From: Phialophora verrucosa
Taxonomy: Eukaryota > Ascomycota > Eurotiomycetes > Chaetothyriales > Herpotrichiellaceae
Length of the DNA stretch: 64,000 nucleotides
Assembly: GCA_002099365.1 (NCBI GenBank)
Contig: MSED01000004.1
Coordinates: forward strand, 248,001-312,000
Reading direction: 5' to 3'
Shown: one piece after another, positions 33,477 through 46,519 of the stretch
Position numbering within the stretch: position 1 is the stretch's first letter
How the letters are laid out: the number at the start of each line of letters is the position of its first letter
Notes under the pieces: generated by a model
Databases searched by the model: none
What the model was told of the DNA's origin: nothing
The model's input: only the letters and a program-made list of their open reading frames with translations
Position numbers and translations under genes: made by a program

Positions 33477-35450
33477 TCACGCACTGATGACTGCATCACC
33501 TTTCTTCTCCAAGATGACGTTCGGTCCGTCTTGAAAAGCCAGGAACCTGTCCAATGTTAGTCTCTCCACATAAAAACCATTCATCGAGGAATACTCACAG
33601 GTTCTTGACTGGCATCGGCGTCTTCGGGTCCACGAGTCTAAGATTGTAGTGCATGAAAAGCATTGGAAGAAACTATTGGAAGTGAGATCGTTAGCAAGGG
33701 CCCCTTTCCCCAAACCGGTGCCCTTATTACCTTGGACATCTCAAGCCAAACGACATCTGTTCAAGTCAGTATCATATCTACAAGTGGTCGGACAAGGGAA
33801 ATGCTGTCTTACTTCGACCAAGGCATGTCCTCGAACCACCACCGAAGCTGAAAAAGTATCGTTCTTATATTGTCAGTGCCGCTTGCTAATGATTAAACGG
33901 TCGGAACTTACGCATCTCGCCTCTCGTTGACGGATCTAGCCATCGCTCTGGTCGGAAGCTGTCCACGTCCTCTCCAAAAGCTGCTTTGTTACGATGAATT
34001 ACCCATGCATTGGTCCCGACAACCGTCTGTCCAGTCAGTACAAGAACCCCAAAATCTCAATATTGAATGCACAACTCACGCCAGAGGGTATGAAGTGGCC
34101 ATCGGCTACTAGGCCACCGTCGGGCACAATTCGCGGCAGGTGAACAGCAAAAGGAGGATGAAGGCGCAGTGCTTCGTACATGACCCCTTGGAGGAATGGC
34201 CACGACTCTGCTTGTTGGAACGTGATCGGGTCACTGATCAGGCCCGATTCCTGTCTCTCTTTCAACTCTCTCACGAATCGTTCATGATAGGTCGGAGAGC
34301 TCAACAGATACCAGATCATAGCGCGAAGGGCGATGGCCGTGGTGTCACTGCCCGCAAAGACGTTGCTTGTGAGAGTGGAGACGAGTCCATACTCGGAGTA
34401 CTCGTCGGGTTTCTGTCTCCTAACATCCTCGAGATAGCCTAGGATGTCTTTGTGGTTCTCATCCTGGACTTTGTGTTCTTTGACCTTTTTTTCTGTCACG
34501 GCGCGGAATCTGATGCTGCGCATTGTCACCCCTAGCCAGTTACCTGTGATGGGCGATACGTAATGGTGGATACGATACAGCCATGGAATAATTCCAACCC
34601 ATGCGGCGCTAGAGAAGACGACTTTGGAGAGTGCAATGAGTCCAAACTCATCACCTCTATCAAGGGCACCGAAGCTCTTTGAAAACGTGATCTCAGTAAT
34701 GCTGTCTATACAACGCCTTTCAGTATCATCACGTTGCCCAAAGTTGCGGAGACATTACCATAAGCGAACAGTTGAAGCCAGTCCCCTATGTTAAAGGGTT
34801 TGTTGACCAATCCCTCCATGCGGTGAAGAAAATGGGTCACGACTTGGTCAACATAAATCTCGAGTGTTTTGATCGAATCCATCGAGTACGCTTTGCTGAC
34901 TAGTCGTCGGTTTTTGCTGTGAACATGTCCGTCTGTCTCAGCCGTGAGGCTCCACTTGAGCTTCGCTTTGAAAGGTTTGTAGAAGTCGGATTTCTGGAAG
35001 TTCTTTCCAGCGCCTGGAGAGCTATTTAGCTTGTTTTCGATCGACAGATCCTTTGAATCTGTGTCGCACCATAGATTATCTTGAAAGCATGGGGATCAGC
35101 GACCATCCTGTCACGGTCAGAAGTTGAATATTTGGATGCATCTCTCCGGTTCTTTCTTTGACTTACAGATGGTTAGGACCAAGTCGTACAAGAGGTCCAT
35201 ACTGCTCATGGAGCCGGATAGAATCTAGGTGCTGTTGTCTTTTAAGCACAACACACAGCCACCACAGATTCGTAAAGCTGGCCAGGAACGGTCCTGGCAC
35301 TTTCGCCAGGGGAGAAAAGTATCTTTGATAAACAATGTAGCCAGAAAGGACCAGGAAGACGCTGAAAAATATTTCAAATTCAACCGTGACATCTTTAGAA
35401 GACTTCGACGGCGAATGGAGTAGGTGTGCTGCTGTGGCAAGGAGGGTCAT
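33477..35450 (-). pseudogene. Cytochrome P450 with one-base frameshift
   Basis: Nine exons can be traced: 35450-35167, 35107-35070, 35013-34760, 34705-34080, 34026-33912, 33863-33813, 33756-33731, 33672-33599 and 33546-33477. Landmarks: an N-terminal membrane helix (EIFFSVFLVLSGYIV) and proline hinge (KVPGPF); the I-helix FAGSDTTAIALR; the K-helix EALRLHPP; PERW; and the haem motif FGGGSRTCLG with its cysteine ligand. All splice phases agree except in exon 3, where frames before and after about 34796-34803 differ by one base: upstream codons run into TAG, whereas shifting by one restores GDWLQLFAY. The total is 1538 nt, one short of 513 codons. The gene resembles pisatin-demethylase-like fungal P450s. 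It is either a young pseudogene or carries a base error. It lies close to the transposon block. Confidence 0.8.
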
Positions 35451-36023
35451 CTTGACGCATTCGAGGATTTAGTCGTGACCCTTGACAATACGCTCAGAAT
35501 GTGGTCATGTGCTTCGAGTTCAGCAACGTTCGGGTCTTGGTATTTAAGTAGGCGTTGGACGACAGGAATCTAGGGAAGCACTGGCCTACAGGCTCCAAAC
35601 CACTAACCAACCTAATCGCTTCATAGTTCCCCGTCGATGATGACCTGACCTGGACGTTGACAAGAATTCTCCACTTTATACTCGGAGTGAAGCGCGATTG
35701 GTAAACTTGTTGAGGATGTCGCGGAGCATAATTTGCCAACGTTCCTGGAAGAAGCTCCTCCGCGCAACATCGCGGGATTTGAAGTGTTCTAGCCATTACA
35801 CGAACAATGCCCGAAGCAAGTAATGATTCACTACAGCAGAAGTTTCGGAAATAGGCCATGTCTGTCTGCTTTATTGACTTAGATCTGTATAACAAAGGTA
35901 TGTTCTCAAACGAGGCTGTGAGAACCAAGTAAAGTACTCTCTCCTTGCATTTTCGAGAATCCCAGGTCAGAAATCATACCGACCAAAGAATATTCAGTCG
36001 CACGATCCTCCTCCTCCTTCTCC
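35451..36023. other. Spacer between P450 and aldolase-family gene
   Basis: About 0.57 kb. It should contain the P450 promoter and the 3' flank of the aldolase-family gene, both on the minus strand. Nothing coding is recognised. Confidence 0.5.
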
Positions 36024-36842
36024 TCAAACCAAGTTGCGATAAAGACCGCACGATTCAACCTCCCGAATCCAGAGGCCCCAGGGTCGGGCTCCAGTCAGAC
36101 CGGCCATCTTTTCCGTAGCCTCAATCTCACTTTTGCTCAAATACTTGATGGGCCCTTGGGGTCCCGGCTCTGCAGCACGAGTGATGAGAGCTGTCGTCTG
36201 AATCGTAGCATTCTTTTGAGCGTAACAGGCCCTCATCACAGAGTCTTGAATACTTTGCCCTAGCACCGTGAAGCCGTGGCCTCGCATCAGCACCACGACG
36301 TGCTTGGGCATTCCCGTCTTGCCAGGTTTCTCCTCAAACATTGCCGCGAGTGAGCTTCCTAAACGGGTATTGCGTACCAGAAGATCGCTGATGTCGGTCG
36401 GTAGCATAGCATCGTCTATATCCCAGATCGGTGATCGTTGCCCCAGGAACCCTGCCATATGGCAGCAAGCCCGCAACGGGACGCCGCTGAAAGTGTATGG
36501 CACGACGGCTTCAGAGTGGCTGTGCACAACACTCTGGACAGCTGGGTATCGCTTATAGCATTCGCTGTGAATACAACGCTCCAAGAATCCAGGCGCGGCA
36601 CCAGGGTCGACAGGTTCTGCATTGTCCACGTAGTACTCAACCAGGTCATCCACTGAAGTTATCGTCCCTGGTGCAGTATTCCGTGACATGATAAATATGT
36701 CGGGCTTGGAAGGATGCCGAAATGAAAGGTGACCATAAGCATCGAGTACATTATGGTAGTGTAGAATATGACTTCCAGCTATGAAGTTGTGGCATAACTG
36801 CTTCAACTCATTATCTTCTTTCAGAACCTGTGCATTCAACAT
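36024..36842 (-). CDS. Class II aldolase/adducin domain protein
   Basis: A single exon of 272 aa from ATG 36842 (MLNAQVLKED); the frame stays open upstream, but those residues do not look like the family. The class II aldolase/adducin fold is shown by HNVLDAYGHLSFRHP (28-44), the phospho-ligand-type loop FIMSRNTAPG (50-59), ERCIHSECYKRYP (88-100) and metal-binding histidines at 107 and 109 (VVHSHSE) and 189 (MRGHGFTV). Metal-dependent members cleave or epimerise sugar phosphates or act on hydroxy-acids; many fungal members are uncharacterised. The protein looks intact although it starts only about 280 bp from the transposon edge. Substrate unknown. Confidence 0.87.
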   Translation of the reverse strand: MLNAQVLKEDNELKQLCHNFIAGSHILHYHNVLDAYGHLSFRHPSKPDIFIMSRNTAPGTITSVDDLVEYYVDNAEPVDPGAAPGFLERCIHSECYKRYPAVQSVVHSHSEAVVPYTFSGVPLRACCHMAGFLGQRSPIWDIDDAMLPTDISDLLVRNTRLGSSLAAMFEEKPGKTGMPKHVVVLMRGHGFTVLGQSIQDSVMRACYAQKNATIQTTALITRAAEPGPQGPIKYLSKSEIEATEKMAGLTGARPWGLWIREVESCGLYRNLV

Positions 36843-37110
36843 GGTGATGTTCAAGTGGTCGGACAACCAATCACCACCGAAGCAGTTGTATCGTTGGAGA
36901 CTGCTTGGATTAAAATGACTTTGGCAGTTGAACGATACTGGCCTACAAAGCAACAAAAGGGACTAGCTTCTAGGCTAACCCAGCGGACATATTCTATCTA
37001 TATTGAGTCCAGCGGAAGGTGCGAAAGATGTCGTTTTCACCACCAGGGGATAATACACCCCCGGGAACCATCATCTTCATACTCTATACCTAGGTACCTA
37101 CCTCGTACAC

Positions 37111-37118
37111 TATTAGTT
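37111..37118. repeat. Left 8-bp target-site duplication of the outer DNA transposon
   Basis: TATTAGTT directly precedes the left terminal inverted repeat and is repeated at 52331-52338 directly after the right one. The match marks an insertion event. Confidence 0.8.
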
Positions 37119-37158
37119 GGCTGCCGTTAATCCGTGTCATCGGCGCGTGTATTCCGTA
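37119..37158 (+). repeat. Left terminal inverted repeat
   Basis: Forty bases matching the reverse complement of 52290-52330 except for one missing G at the outer edge. It is not RIP-mutated, unlike sequence about 200 bp further in. Confidence 0.88.
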
Positions 37159-37283
37159 TATTATACAAATCGACATTTTACCATTAGTCCGTGTAACCGC
37201 ATTATTCCGTATAAATGCTCCGATTAGTCAGATCCACTAGCGCCCTCGGTACAGCTGCCTTACATGACTTGTTAGTCCGTATA
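37127..37283 (+). repeat. Left subterminal TCCGT repeats
   Basis: At least five copies of a motif close to TTAnTCCGTRTAA, with the TCCGT core starting at about 37131, 37153, 37188, 37206 and 37276, all reading inward. They match the motifs at the right end. Arrays like this are known transposase-binding sites in hAT and related elements. Confidence 0.75.
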
Positions 37284-37289
37284 ATCATC

Positions 37290-39232
37290 TTTACAGGCGA
37301 GAGAGGTAAATACTATATATATAATGTATGGCCCTCTTAACAGCGCCGGAGACAGTAAAGTAAATCGGAACAGATTAAGTTACATTATAAATATGTATAA
37401 CTAGTACTACAATTCATCTTCTAGTAGCGCGCGGCGCTTTAGACCTCTCTAACTACGACGTGGGCTAGTGGCCGAGTACACAGGACCCCCTACATCTATC
37501 ATCTCTTGCTATATTACTATTTCTTAACCTTTTAAACCCGGAGATAGCTTATTTAATAGCGATAAGGCTAAAGAAGGCACTTGGACCTAATTAAGAGCTA
37601 TAAAGTTATTACGTAGTAGAGAAATTATAACATACCCTTGCTAAGATAGGTCGGTTAATAGAGCTTAACCCTCGTCTAACTATTAGCTCTAGTTATTATC
37701 TTCGCGTAATAGTTCTTATATTAATCCTATACTAATCTAAGAGAGGGATAGTAATATATCTTTACCCGTGTCTTAAGTACTTATATTTAATACTTATAGT
37801 AGTTAAGGATTAAGTTGTTATAGCGCTAAATCTTAACGCTATTTAATATTAACTAGTATATTAAATAAGGCTATAGTATTTAGTAAGGCTAAGGCTATCT
37901 CGGACTCTATATTTAAGATAGTCCCTCGAGGTACCTCCGATAATAAATTAACTACTACTGACGGGATAGTATTACTTAACGGCGGTAGTAATCTTAGGGC
38001 TATAATAAAAGGGTAAACCTCTCGGGGTATAATTATAACTACTTTATCGACCGCGGTATTATTCTGTTGTTGCTGGGGTGTTAGGGCCGGTATTTACTTA
38101 TATATTATTTTGAAGAGTAAGGCTTAACGGGTCTTTATCTAATCTACTGTTTTAGCTTATTTTAATTAGATCTTAATCGGGTCTTATAATAAGAACTTAA
38201 TATTAAGGTCCTTATACGCTATACGCTTATCGAGGCGCCACTAGTTATAGAACTAGTTAAGCTAGAGGGCTCTATCCTCGCGTAAAGCGGCTAAGTATTT
38301 ATAATTATAAGGAAGGCCTTAGATAGCTGTAAAGATACTTATATAAGGTAGTAATATTAGTATATTAATAGTTAGTAATAAACCCTAATATCCTCTTACC
38401 TACTCTATAGCCTAGGATAATATATACTTATAAAGGCTACTAAATATAGCGTCTCTTTATAGCGACTAGTTAATATATATTCTATCCGCGGCGAGCTTCT
38501 ATTTAAGGTCTATATAAAAGCGTAAGATAAACGATTAAAACCGCCGGACGACTTCTCTTATATAAACCTAGTAAGTCTTCGGTAGGTCGGACTTTATAGC
38601 CTTATATATTACCTCTACCTTTAAAGTAATAGTATTACTAAAATAGCGATAATATTAGGTCTAGATAGTAATATAGTACTCCTTCTTACTTAACTACTCC
38701 TTCTCGATATAAATAAGAAGCTTTAAGTTACTCTATAACTATCTAGTATAAAGTTTACCCTATACGACCTTATAATTATTAACTATTTTAGCGTATAGCA
38801 CCTTATATTAATCTTTAATAAATTTACGCTACTAGCTATTAACTACCGCGACCACCTATAACCGACGTACTTTAGAGCCCTCCTACTCGAGTAATTATAA
38901 CCTAAAAAGCTTTTTAGTATACGCCTTAATATTCCTGTTAATATACTAGATGTAAATAAGCTGTTGAACCTGTAGGAAGATAAGTTTAAGTGCTATAATA
39001 AGTATATTATATTTATCGGTAGTAATTATTATTAGCGCGCTTAACTCGTACTATATATAGATTTGCCGTAACTACTCTAATATAAACGTGAATACATCTA
39101 TTATCTTAGAGCTTAAGAAGGCCTGTCCGATAATGAATACTATATTTAGAGTAGTAGTACTAATAATCTAGAAGAGGTATAACCCGTATTTATTCGTCTT
39201 ATAAGTCGTGTCTAAAGCTAGAGTAAAAGGCT
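37290..39232. other. RIP-mutated left arm of the DNA transposon
   Basis: About 1.9 kb of AT-rich sequence with stops in all frames. It probably holds the 3' part of the transposase gene read on the minus strand, but the protein is too degraded to assign. A short patch at 38062-38090 (CTGTTGTTGCTGGGGTG) retains TG dinucleotides and stands out from its surroundings. Confidence 0.5.
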
Positions 39233-39237
39233 ACTAT
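39233..39237. repeat. Left 5-bp target-site duplication of the LTR retrotransposon
   Basis: ACTAT directly before the left LTR, repeated at 50941-50945 directly after the right LTR. The next base also matches on both sides, so the duplication could be shifted by one. Confidence 0.75.
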
Positions 39238-39535
39238 TATAATAAGGCGGTAATACTTATAGCGCTAATTAGCTGCACGTACCTATATAATATATAGATA
39301 AGTAACTATACTATCTAATTAGTTAAATCCTTAGCGTAAGGCTATATACCTCCGCTATATATTATAGGTAGAGTAGTTATACGTATTTAATATATATATA
39401 TATTATAGGTAATAAAATATAGAACACTATTCCTTATAAAGCTGTTTATTACTATATAGTATACCGGGGACGAAGAGGTAGTGCCTACCGCCGTATAACC
39501 CTCTACCTAGAGACTATAAAGCCTTACCCTAGTTT
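39238..39535 (+). repeat. Left LTR
   Basis: 298 bp, aligned without gaps to 50643-50940. The two copies differ at roughly a dozen positions, almost all C/T or G/A transitions, as expected after RIP. The expected TG start now reads TA. Confidence 0.88.
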
Positions 39536-42500
39536 ATTAGTGCCTCTAATAAGAATATTCGTCTAAAAATATTAGAACTATAGTAACGCGGGTAAGTCTA
39601 CGCGCGGTAAGACGATCGGATAGACGACTAAATAACGAAATAACGATATGACGCTATAAATAACGAGGACCAACTAGACTAACTACTTACCTACCTATCG
39701 ATTAATTAACTAGAACTAGAGAAGCTAGCTATATATATAAGACCGCTATACGAGAGAATTATCTAAATTACTAACTAAGTAAGTCCGTCCCGCTATACGG
39801 GCGTAGGTTATAAACTATACTAGCTATTTAAGGAGACCGCTACTCAAGATATTCTTTTAGGGTTCTAGCTATATATATTAGCTATTACTATATAGAGCGG
39901 AAACTAATAACTAAATAACTATCTAAAAGACTTAAGACTAATAACTAGTACTTAAAGAGAGGAACACGGTTAACCCTAATACTCTCTAAGCTCTAAAAGA
40001 GAGTAGGCTACTCGAGACCGGAGACTTACTCGACGAGAAGCTAATATTAAAATATTAACTATATTTAATAAAGAGAGACTCGATAATTAAATATAAAGAA
40101 ATAACTATAAGTAGTAATAGAAATTACTAAAATTAAACTAAAAAAGGAGATCCTCTAAAACCCTAAGACTATCTATAAACGCTTAAGAAAGCGGTAACTA
40201 TTAACTACTAAAAGAAGTAGTCTTTTATATATATAAAAATAATAAAATATATAAATATTTAAAGTTTAGATTACTTTACTTAAGAAAATAAGACTTATAT
40301 TTATTATATTTTATTAAACTAATAGAAGAGCTAAAGATAGCTTTATCCGAGGCCTTAAATAGAAAAGAAAAGATAGTATTATCTACCGCGGCGAGCGATA
40401 TTATACTAGAATTATTAACACCGGAAATCTTAACGCCGCCGATATATACTTCTTTTATAGTAATATCTATAAGAGAGATACCTTAAAACTTAGATAAGAG
40501 CGATAACTTATTATACTTTAATAGAAGGAACGCGATTACCTTCTTTAAAGAGTTTAAAGAGCTATACGGATATAATTAAGTAATAAATAGTAAAAAATAT
40601 ATCTAGAGATCTATATATTTTATATTAAAGATAAAGAAAGAGAGGTATAAAGAGCTTATAAAGTATAATAAGATAAATTAAATAAAGTTTAAAGAGAGAG
40701 TTTTAAATAAATATAAAGATTAAAATAAGATATAATAAATAATAAGTATATACTACCTTTATATACTCTTAAGACACCGTCGCGATAAGTCTTAAAACCT
40801 TAATTTATACTTCTATTAGTTCTATAAGACTATAAAGCACTTAATTAATAATAAAGTAAAGATTAACTATATTTACTACTATCTTTTCCTCTCTAGACTA
40901 CTAAAGGTATATATAGATAAAATTCGAAAGAAGTAGAACTTACTAAATAAGAAGCTAAAGAACTTAAACTTTTAGAAGTATTAAAAATAGATAAGAGACT
41001 TATAAGAAGTTAATAATAAGACTAATAAGTTTATATAGAGCGTACTAAATAAGGAATATTAAGACTTAATATACGAGAAGAAAACTTAACCTTCTATATT
41101 CCGGAAAGAGAAAGCTCGAGAAGATAAACGTCGAAAAGATTAATTAAACGGCGTAGCCGTAAAGACTAAAGAGAATATATAGACGTAACTAGTAAAGCCT
41201 ATAACCTTAGGAAATACTACATCCTTAATAAATAAACTAACTCGACTAATAAAAGCGCTTACGCTACTAATCTAGACGTATAATATAATTACTCCCGACT
41301 TTACGAATAAATTAATTAAAGCCTTAAGGGGAGTTCCTCTAAAAGCGATTTAGCCTTCTTAAGGACCTTCTTTCTAAGAACGGTTAGTAAGGTTTAGAGA
41401 TAATCTATAGTACTATACTAGAGGGTAATTTAATTAGCGTAAGTCGAATATAAGTACTACTAAAGGGAGCTACTTTCTTTATAATTAATAAGGCTATATA
41501 TTATATAAAGATTTATAGTAAGTATATTAGAAGGCCGCCGATATATTATATCTTAACCTAAATTATAAAATTATACTAGAGAGGTTCCGCGGTTAAAACT
41601 AGCCCTTACTAATACTACTAATTCCGTAGAAAGAGACGAAGCTTAAATACCTAGAATAGATTACGCGCGAAATTAATAAATATACTAATATCTCTTTCGG
41701 ATAGCCTTACGGGATAAAGAAAGAGAATCCGAAGCCGCTCTTAGTAAGGATAAACCTTATCCGAGCGGTCGGATTAAAGCTAGATTATAGTATACTAAAA
41801 GACTCGGAAGATAATTTATATATACTAAAACTAGCTAAGCTAAAAGGAATTTATATTAACTAACTAAAGATTAATATTTATATTAACGCTCTTAAAAAGC
41901 GACCGGTACCGTAATAAAGAGGATATATATAAGCGAAGTACCCCCGGACTAGTATATATAAGCCTATTATAGACGGTTAACGATATTATATAACGCGATA
42001 AGTAAAACCGAATAGAGAGATTATCTTTAATAGCACTATAGACGATGTTCTCGCGCTAGAATAGTTAATTAATTAGAGGCCGCTAATAACCTTATATAAT
42101 ATATAGGATAATTAAATATATAACCCGCGGTTAAAAGATATTAAGATAAGCGACGACAATAAATATATACACCTAAAGTAAGTTTTATAGCGCCTATATA
42201 TTATAAAAAAGATATAGTACAAACCGCCTAATCCTAGGCCTCTCCGGAAGGTACTCTTATAAGATTTAAATAGTATCGAGAGAATTATTAACTAGCTGCT
42301 AGGTTAAGAGGTAACTATTTAATTATAGAACTTATTATTAATAAAAGAAGTATATAATAAGTAGTTTTTTCGTAAGTATTAGTATTATAATAAAGGTAAA
42401 TAAGAGCTAATTTATTAAATATATCTTCTATAAGTTAAAATAAACTAGACTTAGGAAGGACCTATTGTAAGAGTTAATATAGTATAAATAAGCTTTAATA

Positions 42501-42539
42501 AGGACCGTTTAACGCGTCTATAATTATATTATAGTAACT

Positions 42540-45500
42540 ACCCCTATTTACTAATAAAGATACGAGAATAGTATAAAGATTTATTACTAGATACTAAAGT
42601 AGAGATTAATTTAATATCCTTAAATCTAGTTAAAGACCGAAGATTATCTCGATTTATATAAAAGATAAAGTTTATCTATAATATTATAGGATTTAATAGA
42701 GACCGAGAAGATTTTATAAATATAATTAAAGATATAGTAGTTAATATCGCCGAAATTAAAGTCTTAACTAATATCTATATAATAGATATTATAGATCCGA
42801 TATATCGCTTTATTCTAGATAGGCCGTTCTAGAAGGCTACCTAAGACTTAATCTAGAAGAAGGATAATAATACGTATATTATAAATCTAATAGATAGCTT
42901 TAATAAGAAGCGGCTCTAGCTTCTCGTATAGTTAGCTCCGGATCTTAGTAATAATATAACGATAAAGTCGATAGTTAAGCTTATATATATATTTACTTTA
43001 AAAGGCTAAATAAGTATAAAGAGATAAAAAGGCCTATACTCGCTTTAGTTAAAGCTCGGCGAAATTAAGGGAGAGCGTAAGTAATTAACTTTAAGGTAAA
43101 TAAGAATAATACTTTAATCTCCGCCTTAAATACTTATAATCTAAGCGACGATAAGTTTAATAAAATATACTTTTAAACTTAACCTTTTAATATTAAAGAT
43201 AACCGGTAATTAATAAAGTCCTTAAGATTATTTAATAAAGAAGCTATAATATAAAACTTAAAGAATAAATAATATTATAAATAATATTAATCTAAGAAGC
43301 CTTTAGAAGCTCGCGTAAATACCTTATATAAGCGGAAGGCTAATAAAATAAAACTTATTAATTTAAATTTCTAAAACGGTTTAATATTTAGTAGGCTCTT
43401 AAACTAATATATAAAGGTACGAGAGTAGATAATAGCTACCTATAACGGCCGGCTATATATATTCTCGGATTAAATAAGTCTATACCTTACTAAATTTCCT
43501 CGAGAGTAACGCTTAACGCCCGAATATCTAAAGAAACTAGTTATTAGACTTAATTTAACGTCTAATAAGAAGGAGATCCTTATAGAGATTCTATATAACC
43601 GCGAAGAAACTCTAGCTTAAAACCTTAAAGAAATTAGGCGGATTTATTATAAAGTAGTATCTCTATAGATAATAAGAACTATTCCGTACACCCTATAGTA
43701 GGTAAAGAGCTTCCCTATCCCGAAAGTACTTAAGCTAATAGTAATTACACTAATAAAGAAGAAGATTAACTTAAATCTCTTTAAATTAAGATATAAATTA
43801 TACTAGAACCTGTTCTTCCTAATTAAGAAAAAGAAGCCTAAAGAGTATTAATTAATAATTATAATATAAAATATTAATTAAATAACAATTCGAGATATAA
43901 ATCTATCTTCTTTAGCTAATAACTTTATAAAAGAGTTCGGCGGAATATAGATAACCTTCTTATTAAATTAGCTCTTAGGCTATAATTAAATTAAACTTAT
44001 AAAAGAGAGCCGAGATTTAATAGAAATTTATACTTTAATCGGACTTATTTATTATATAACGCTTCTATAAGATATAACTAATTCTATAGCGTAATTTATA
44101 TAAATTATAAACTAAATTCTAAAGAAATAAATACTAAAAGCGGCTCGACTATTTCTAGATAATATTAATATAAAAGAACTAAAGAGTAACTATTAGTAAC
44201 TAGAGGTAGTTCCTCGAATATATTTATATATACTAGAATATCTAATAAATCTAGATATAATACTACTTAATCTTAAACTTACTAGTATTACTATAGCCGG
44301 ATAAAAACTATAGCTCTATATATAAGGGATTAAGATAATCGGGTATATCTATAATCAAGACGGATAATATCTATAATAGTCTAAGATTTATAAGATCTTA
44401 ATATAGCTAACTCTAATAAATTAACTAAAACTTTATAGATTCCTTAGGATCTATATATACTATCGTATATAGATTTTTTATTTTATAATAATAGTAAAGC
44501 CTTTATATAACTTACTTTAAAAGAATATTATCTAGATCTAGATAAAGATATACGCTAAAAGTATAAAAGGACTAAAGAAGGCGTTATTTACTACTCCCGT
44601 ATTAATTAGTCTAGACTATTAAAAAGGCGCCGGCCTAATTATACTTACTGTTGACGTTAGTAGAAGAGGCTAGAGCGCCGTAATTATATAGATAAATCTA
44701 GTAATAGATAAACAATATACTATAAGATATAAGAGTAGTATCTAATCTAAGGCTAAAAGAGAGTATAATATACTTAAGCGGGAAGCCCGCGGATTACTTA
44801 AAGCCCTTAAGAAGTTTAAATATTAACTATATACTATCTACTTTATTATAGAGACCGATATAATAACTCTTATAGCCTAGCTTAACTAGTAGTCGACCGA
44901 CTTATCTAAAGCTATCGTTAATTAATAACTAGTATAGATCCGTAAGTTCGATTTCGAAGTATAATATATTCTAGGTAAGTAAAATATAATTACTAATACC
45001 TTATCTCGATACCCTTCGATCTAGGAAGATATTAAAGAAGCTAAATAGGAAGAGGATATTAAGGATTAAATTAAAGCTTAAATACTCTTTATATAAAGAA
45101 GCCTTTAACTAACTAAATAAAATACTACTTATTAAGACTTTACTTTAGTAAGACCTATAGTTACTTATATCTAAAATTAATCTATAAGCTTTAAGGAACC
45201 TTATATAATCTAGTTATTTAAGGGAAAGTACTTAGAAGAATTAAAGAGGCTCGCTAAATATCTATAAGACTAGTAACATCCTCTAGAAATAAATAATAAT
45301 AAGTTTTAAAAACTATAGAAAGATTTAACTAACTACTTTATTAGAGAAGGGTACTTATTTCGAAAGCTAATAGAGAATAAGTTAAGTAAAAGAGTAATCG
45401 ATAATAATATAGAAAAGCGAAGGATACTTAAAGTAATATACAACGATACTAGATATTTTAGTTAAGAAGTAATATATTAGAGGGTATTTAACCGTTACTA

Positions 45501-46500
45501 CTAAAAGGGTTAATACTAAGATATAAAAGTATTTATAAAGATCTATCCGGAATATTAGTTCTATATAAGCTAAAGGCTATATAATATAATATTCCCGACT
45601 TTAGTCGATAAGCGCTAAGAATAAATTAGTATTAATTATACCCCGATACCGATATCTTAAGGAAAGAGATATCTTATTAAAGCCTAAAGTAATATAAGCG
45701 GTTAGGTAAAAGCTTAAAGTATTATAGCTACTAATAGTACTACTATAGTAAAGTTCCTCTAGAAAGAGATTATCTATCGCTACAGACTATTTAGATAATT
45801 AATATATAATAGCGGACTAGAGAATAAAGGATAAATAAAAGCACTTATAGATAAATATAGAATTAAATATATAGTTATCTCTATATATTATTTATAAGCG
45901 AATAGCTAAATAGAAGTTAAATATAAAGGCGTTACGAACGCTCTCTTAAAGATAACCTATACTAACAGCGGCGGTACCTAAATAAATTACCTTTACGCTA
46001 TTCTTTAGGCCGACCGAACGATAGTTAAAGCTAGAACCGGTATAATACTATACGAAGTTAAGTTCCTTAAGCGGTTAATCCTTTCTATTAAACTTAAGAT
46101 TATAATATAAAATATTATAAATTAAGATAAGGTTATTGATATTACTAATTTAATCGCTATATATATATAAGCTCTTAAAAGATATAACCGAAATCTAAAA
46201 GAGGCGGCGGTATATCTAAATAGAATACGAAGGCTAAGGAAGAAGTACTTTAATAGACGCTATAACCTATACTTATAGCTACTTAAGAAGGGTATATTAA
46301 TATTAAGCTATAATATAGCCGAGTTAATAAATATATCCGTAAAGAAGAAGTTAATATTCCGTTAGTTTAGACTATTTAGAATTATAAAGGCGAATTAAGA
46401 GAAGAGAATATATATTTTAATAAAACTTAATAGCTCTCGACTATAAGAAACTTATATAATTAGCCGTCTTAAATAATTCTACTAATACCTCGAAGATTTC
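42540..46500 (+). pseudogene. Degenerate Gypsy pol (protease, RT, RNase H, integrase)
   Basis: Reading through stops on the plus strand, a retropepsin-type active-site block (a DT.AE followed by INLIS) lies near 42590. Reverse-transcriptase blocks lie at about 43.8-44.6 kb (FLIKKK, then a degraded LxLxxGY-type block). RNase H is at about 44.64-45.0 kb, including the AQLN and ISRY-type end. The integrase core with SGLENKG and YHPQAN-type remnants is at about 45.55-46.1 kb, followed by a C-terminal tail resembling the region downstream of Gypsy integrase. Gag-like sequence probably fills 40.0-42.3 kb. All motifs are inferred through RIP damage, so boundaries are approximate. Confidence 0.75.
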
Positions 46501-46519
46501 TTCGTAAATACTAAACCTA

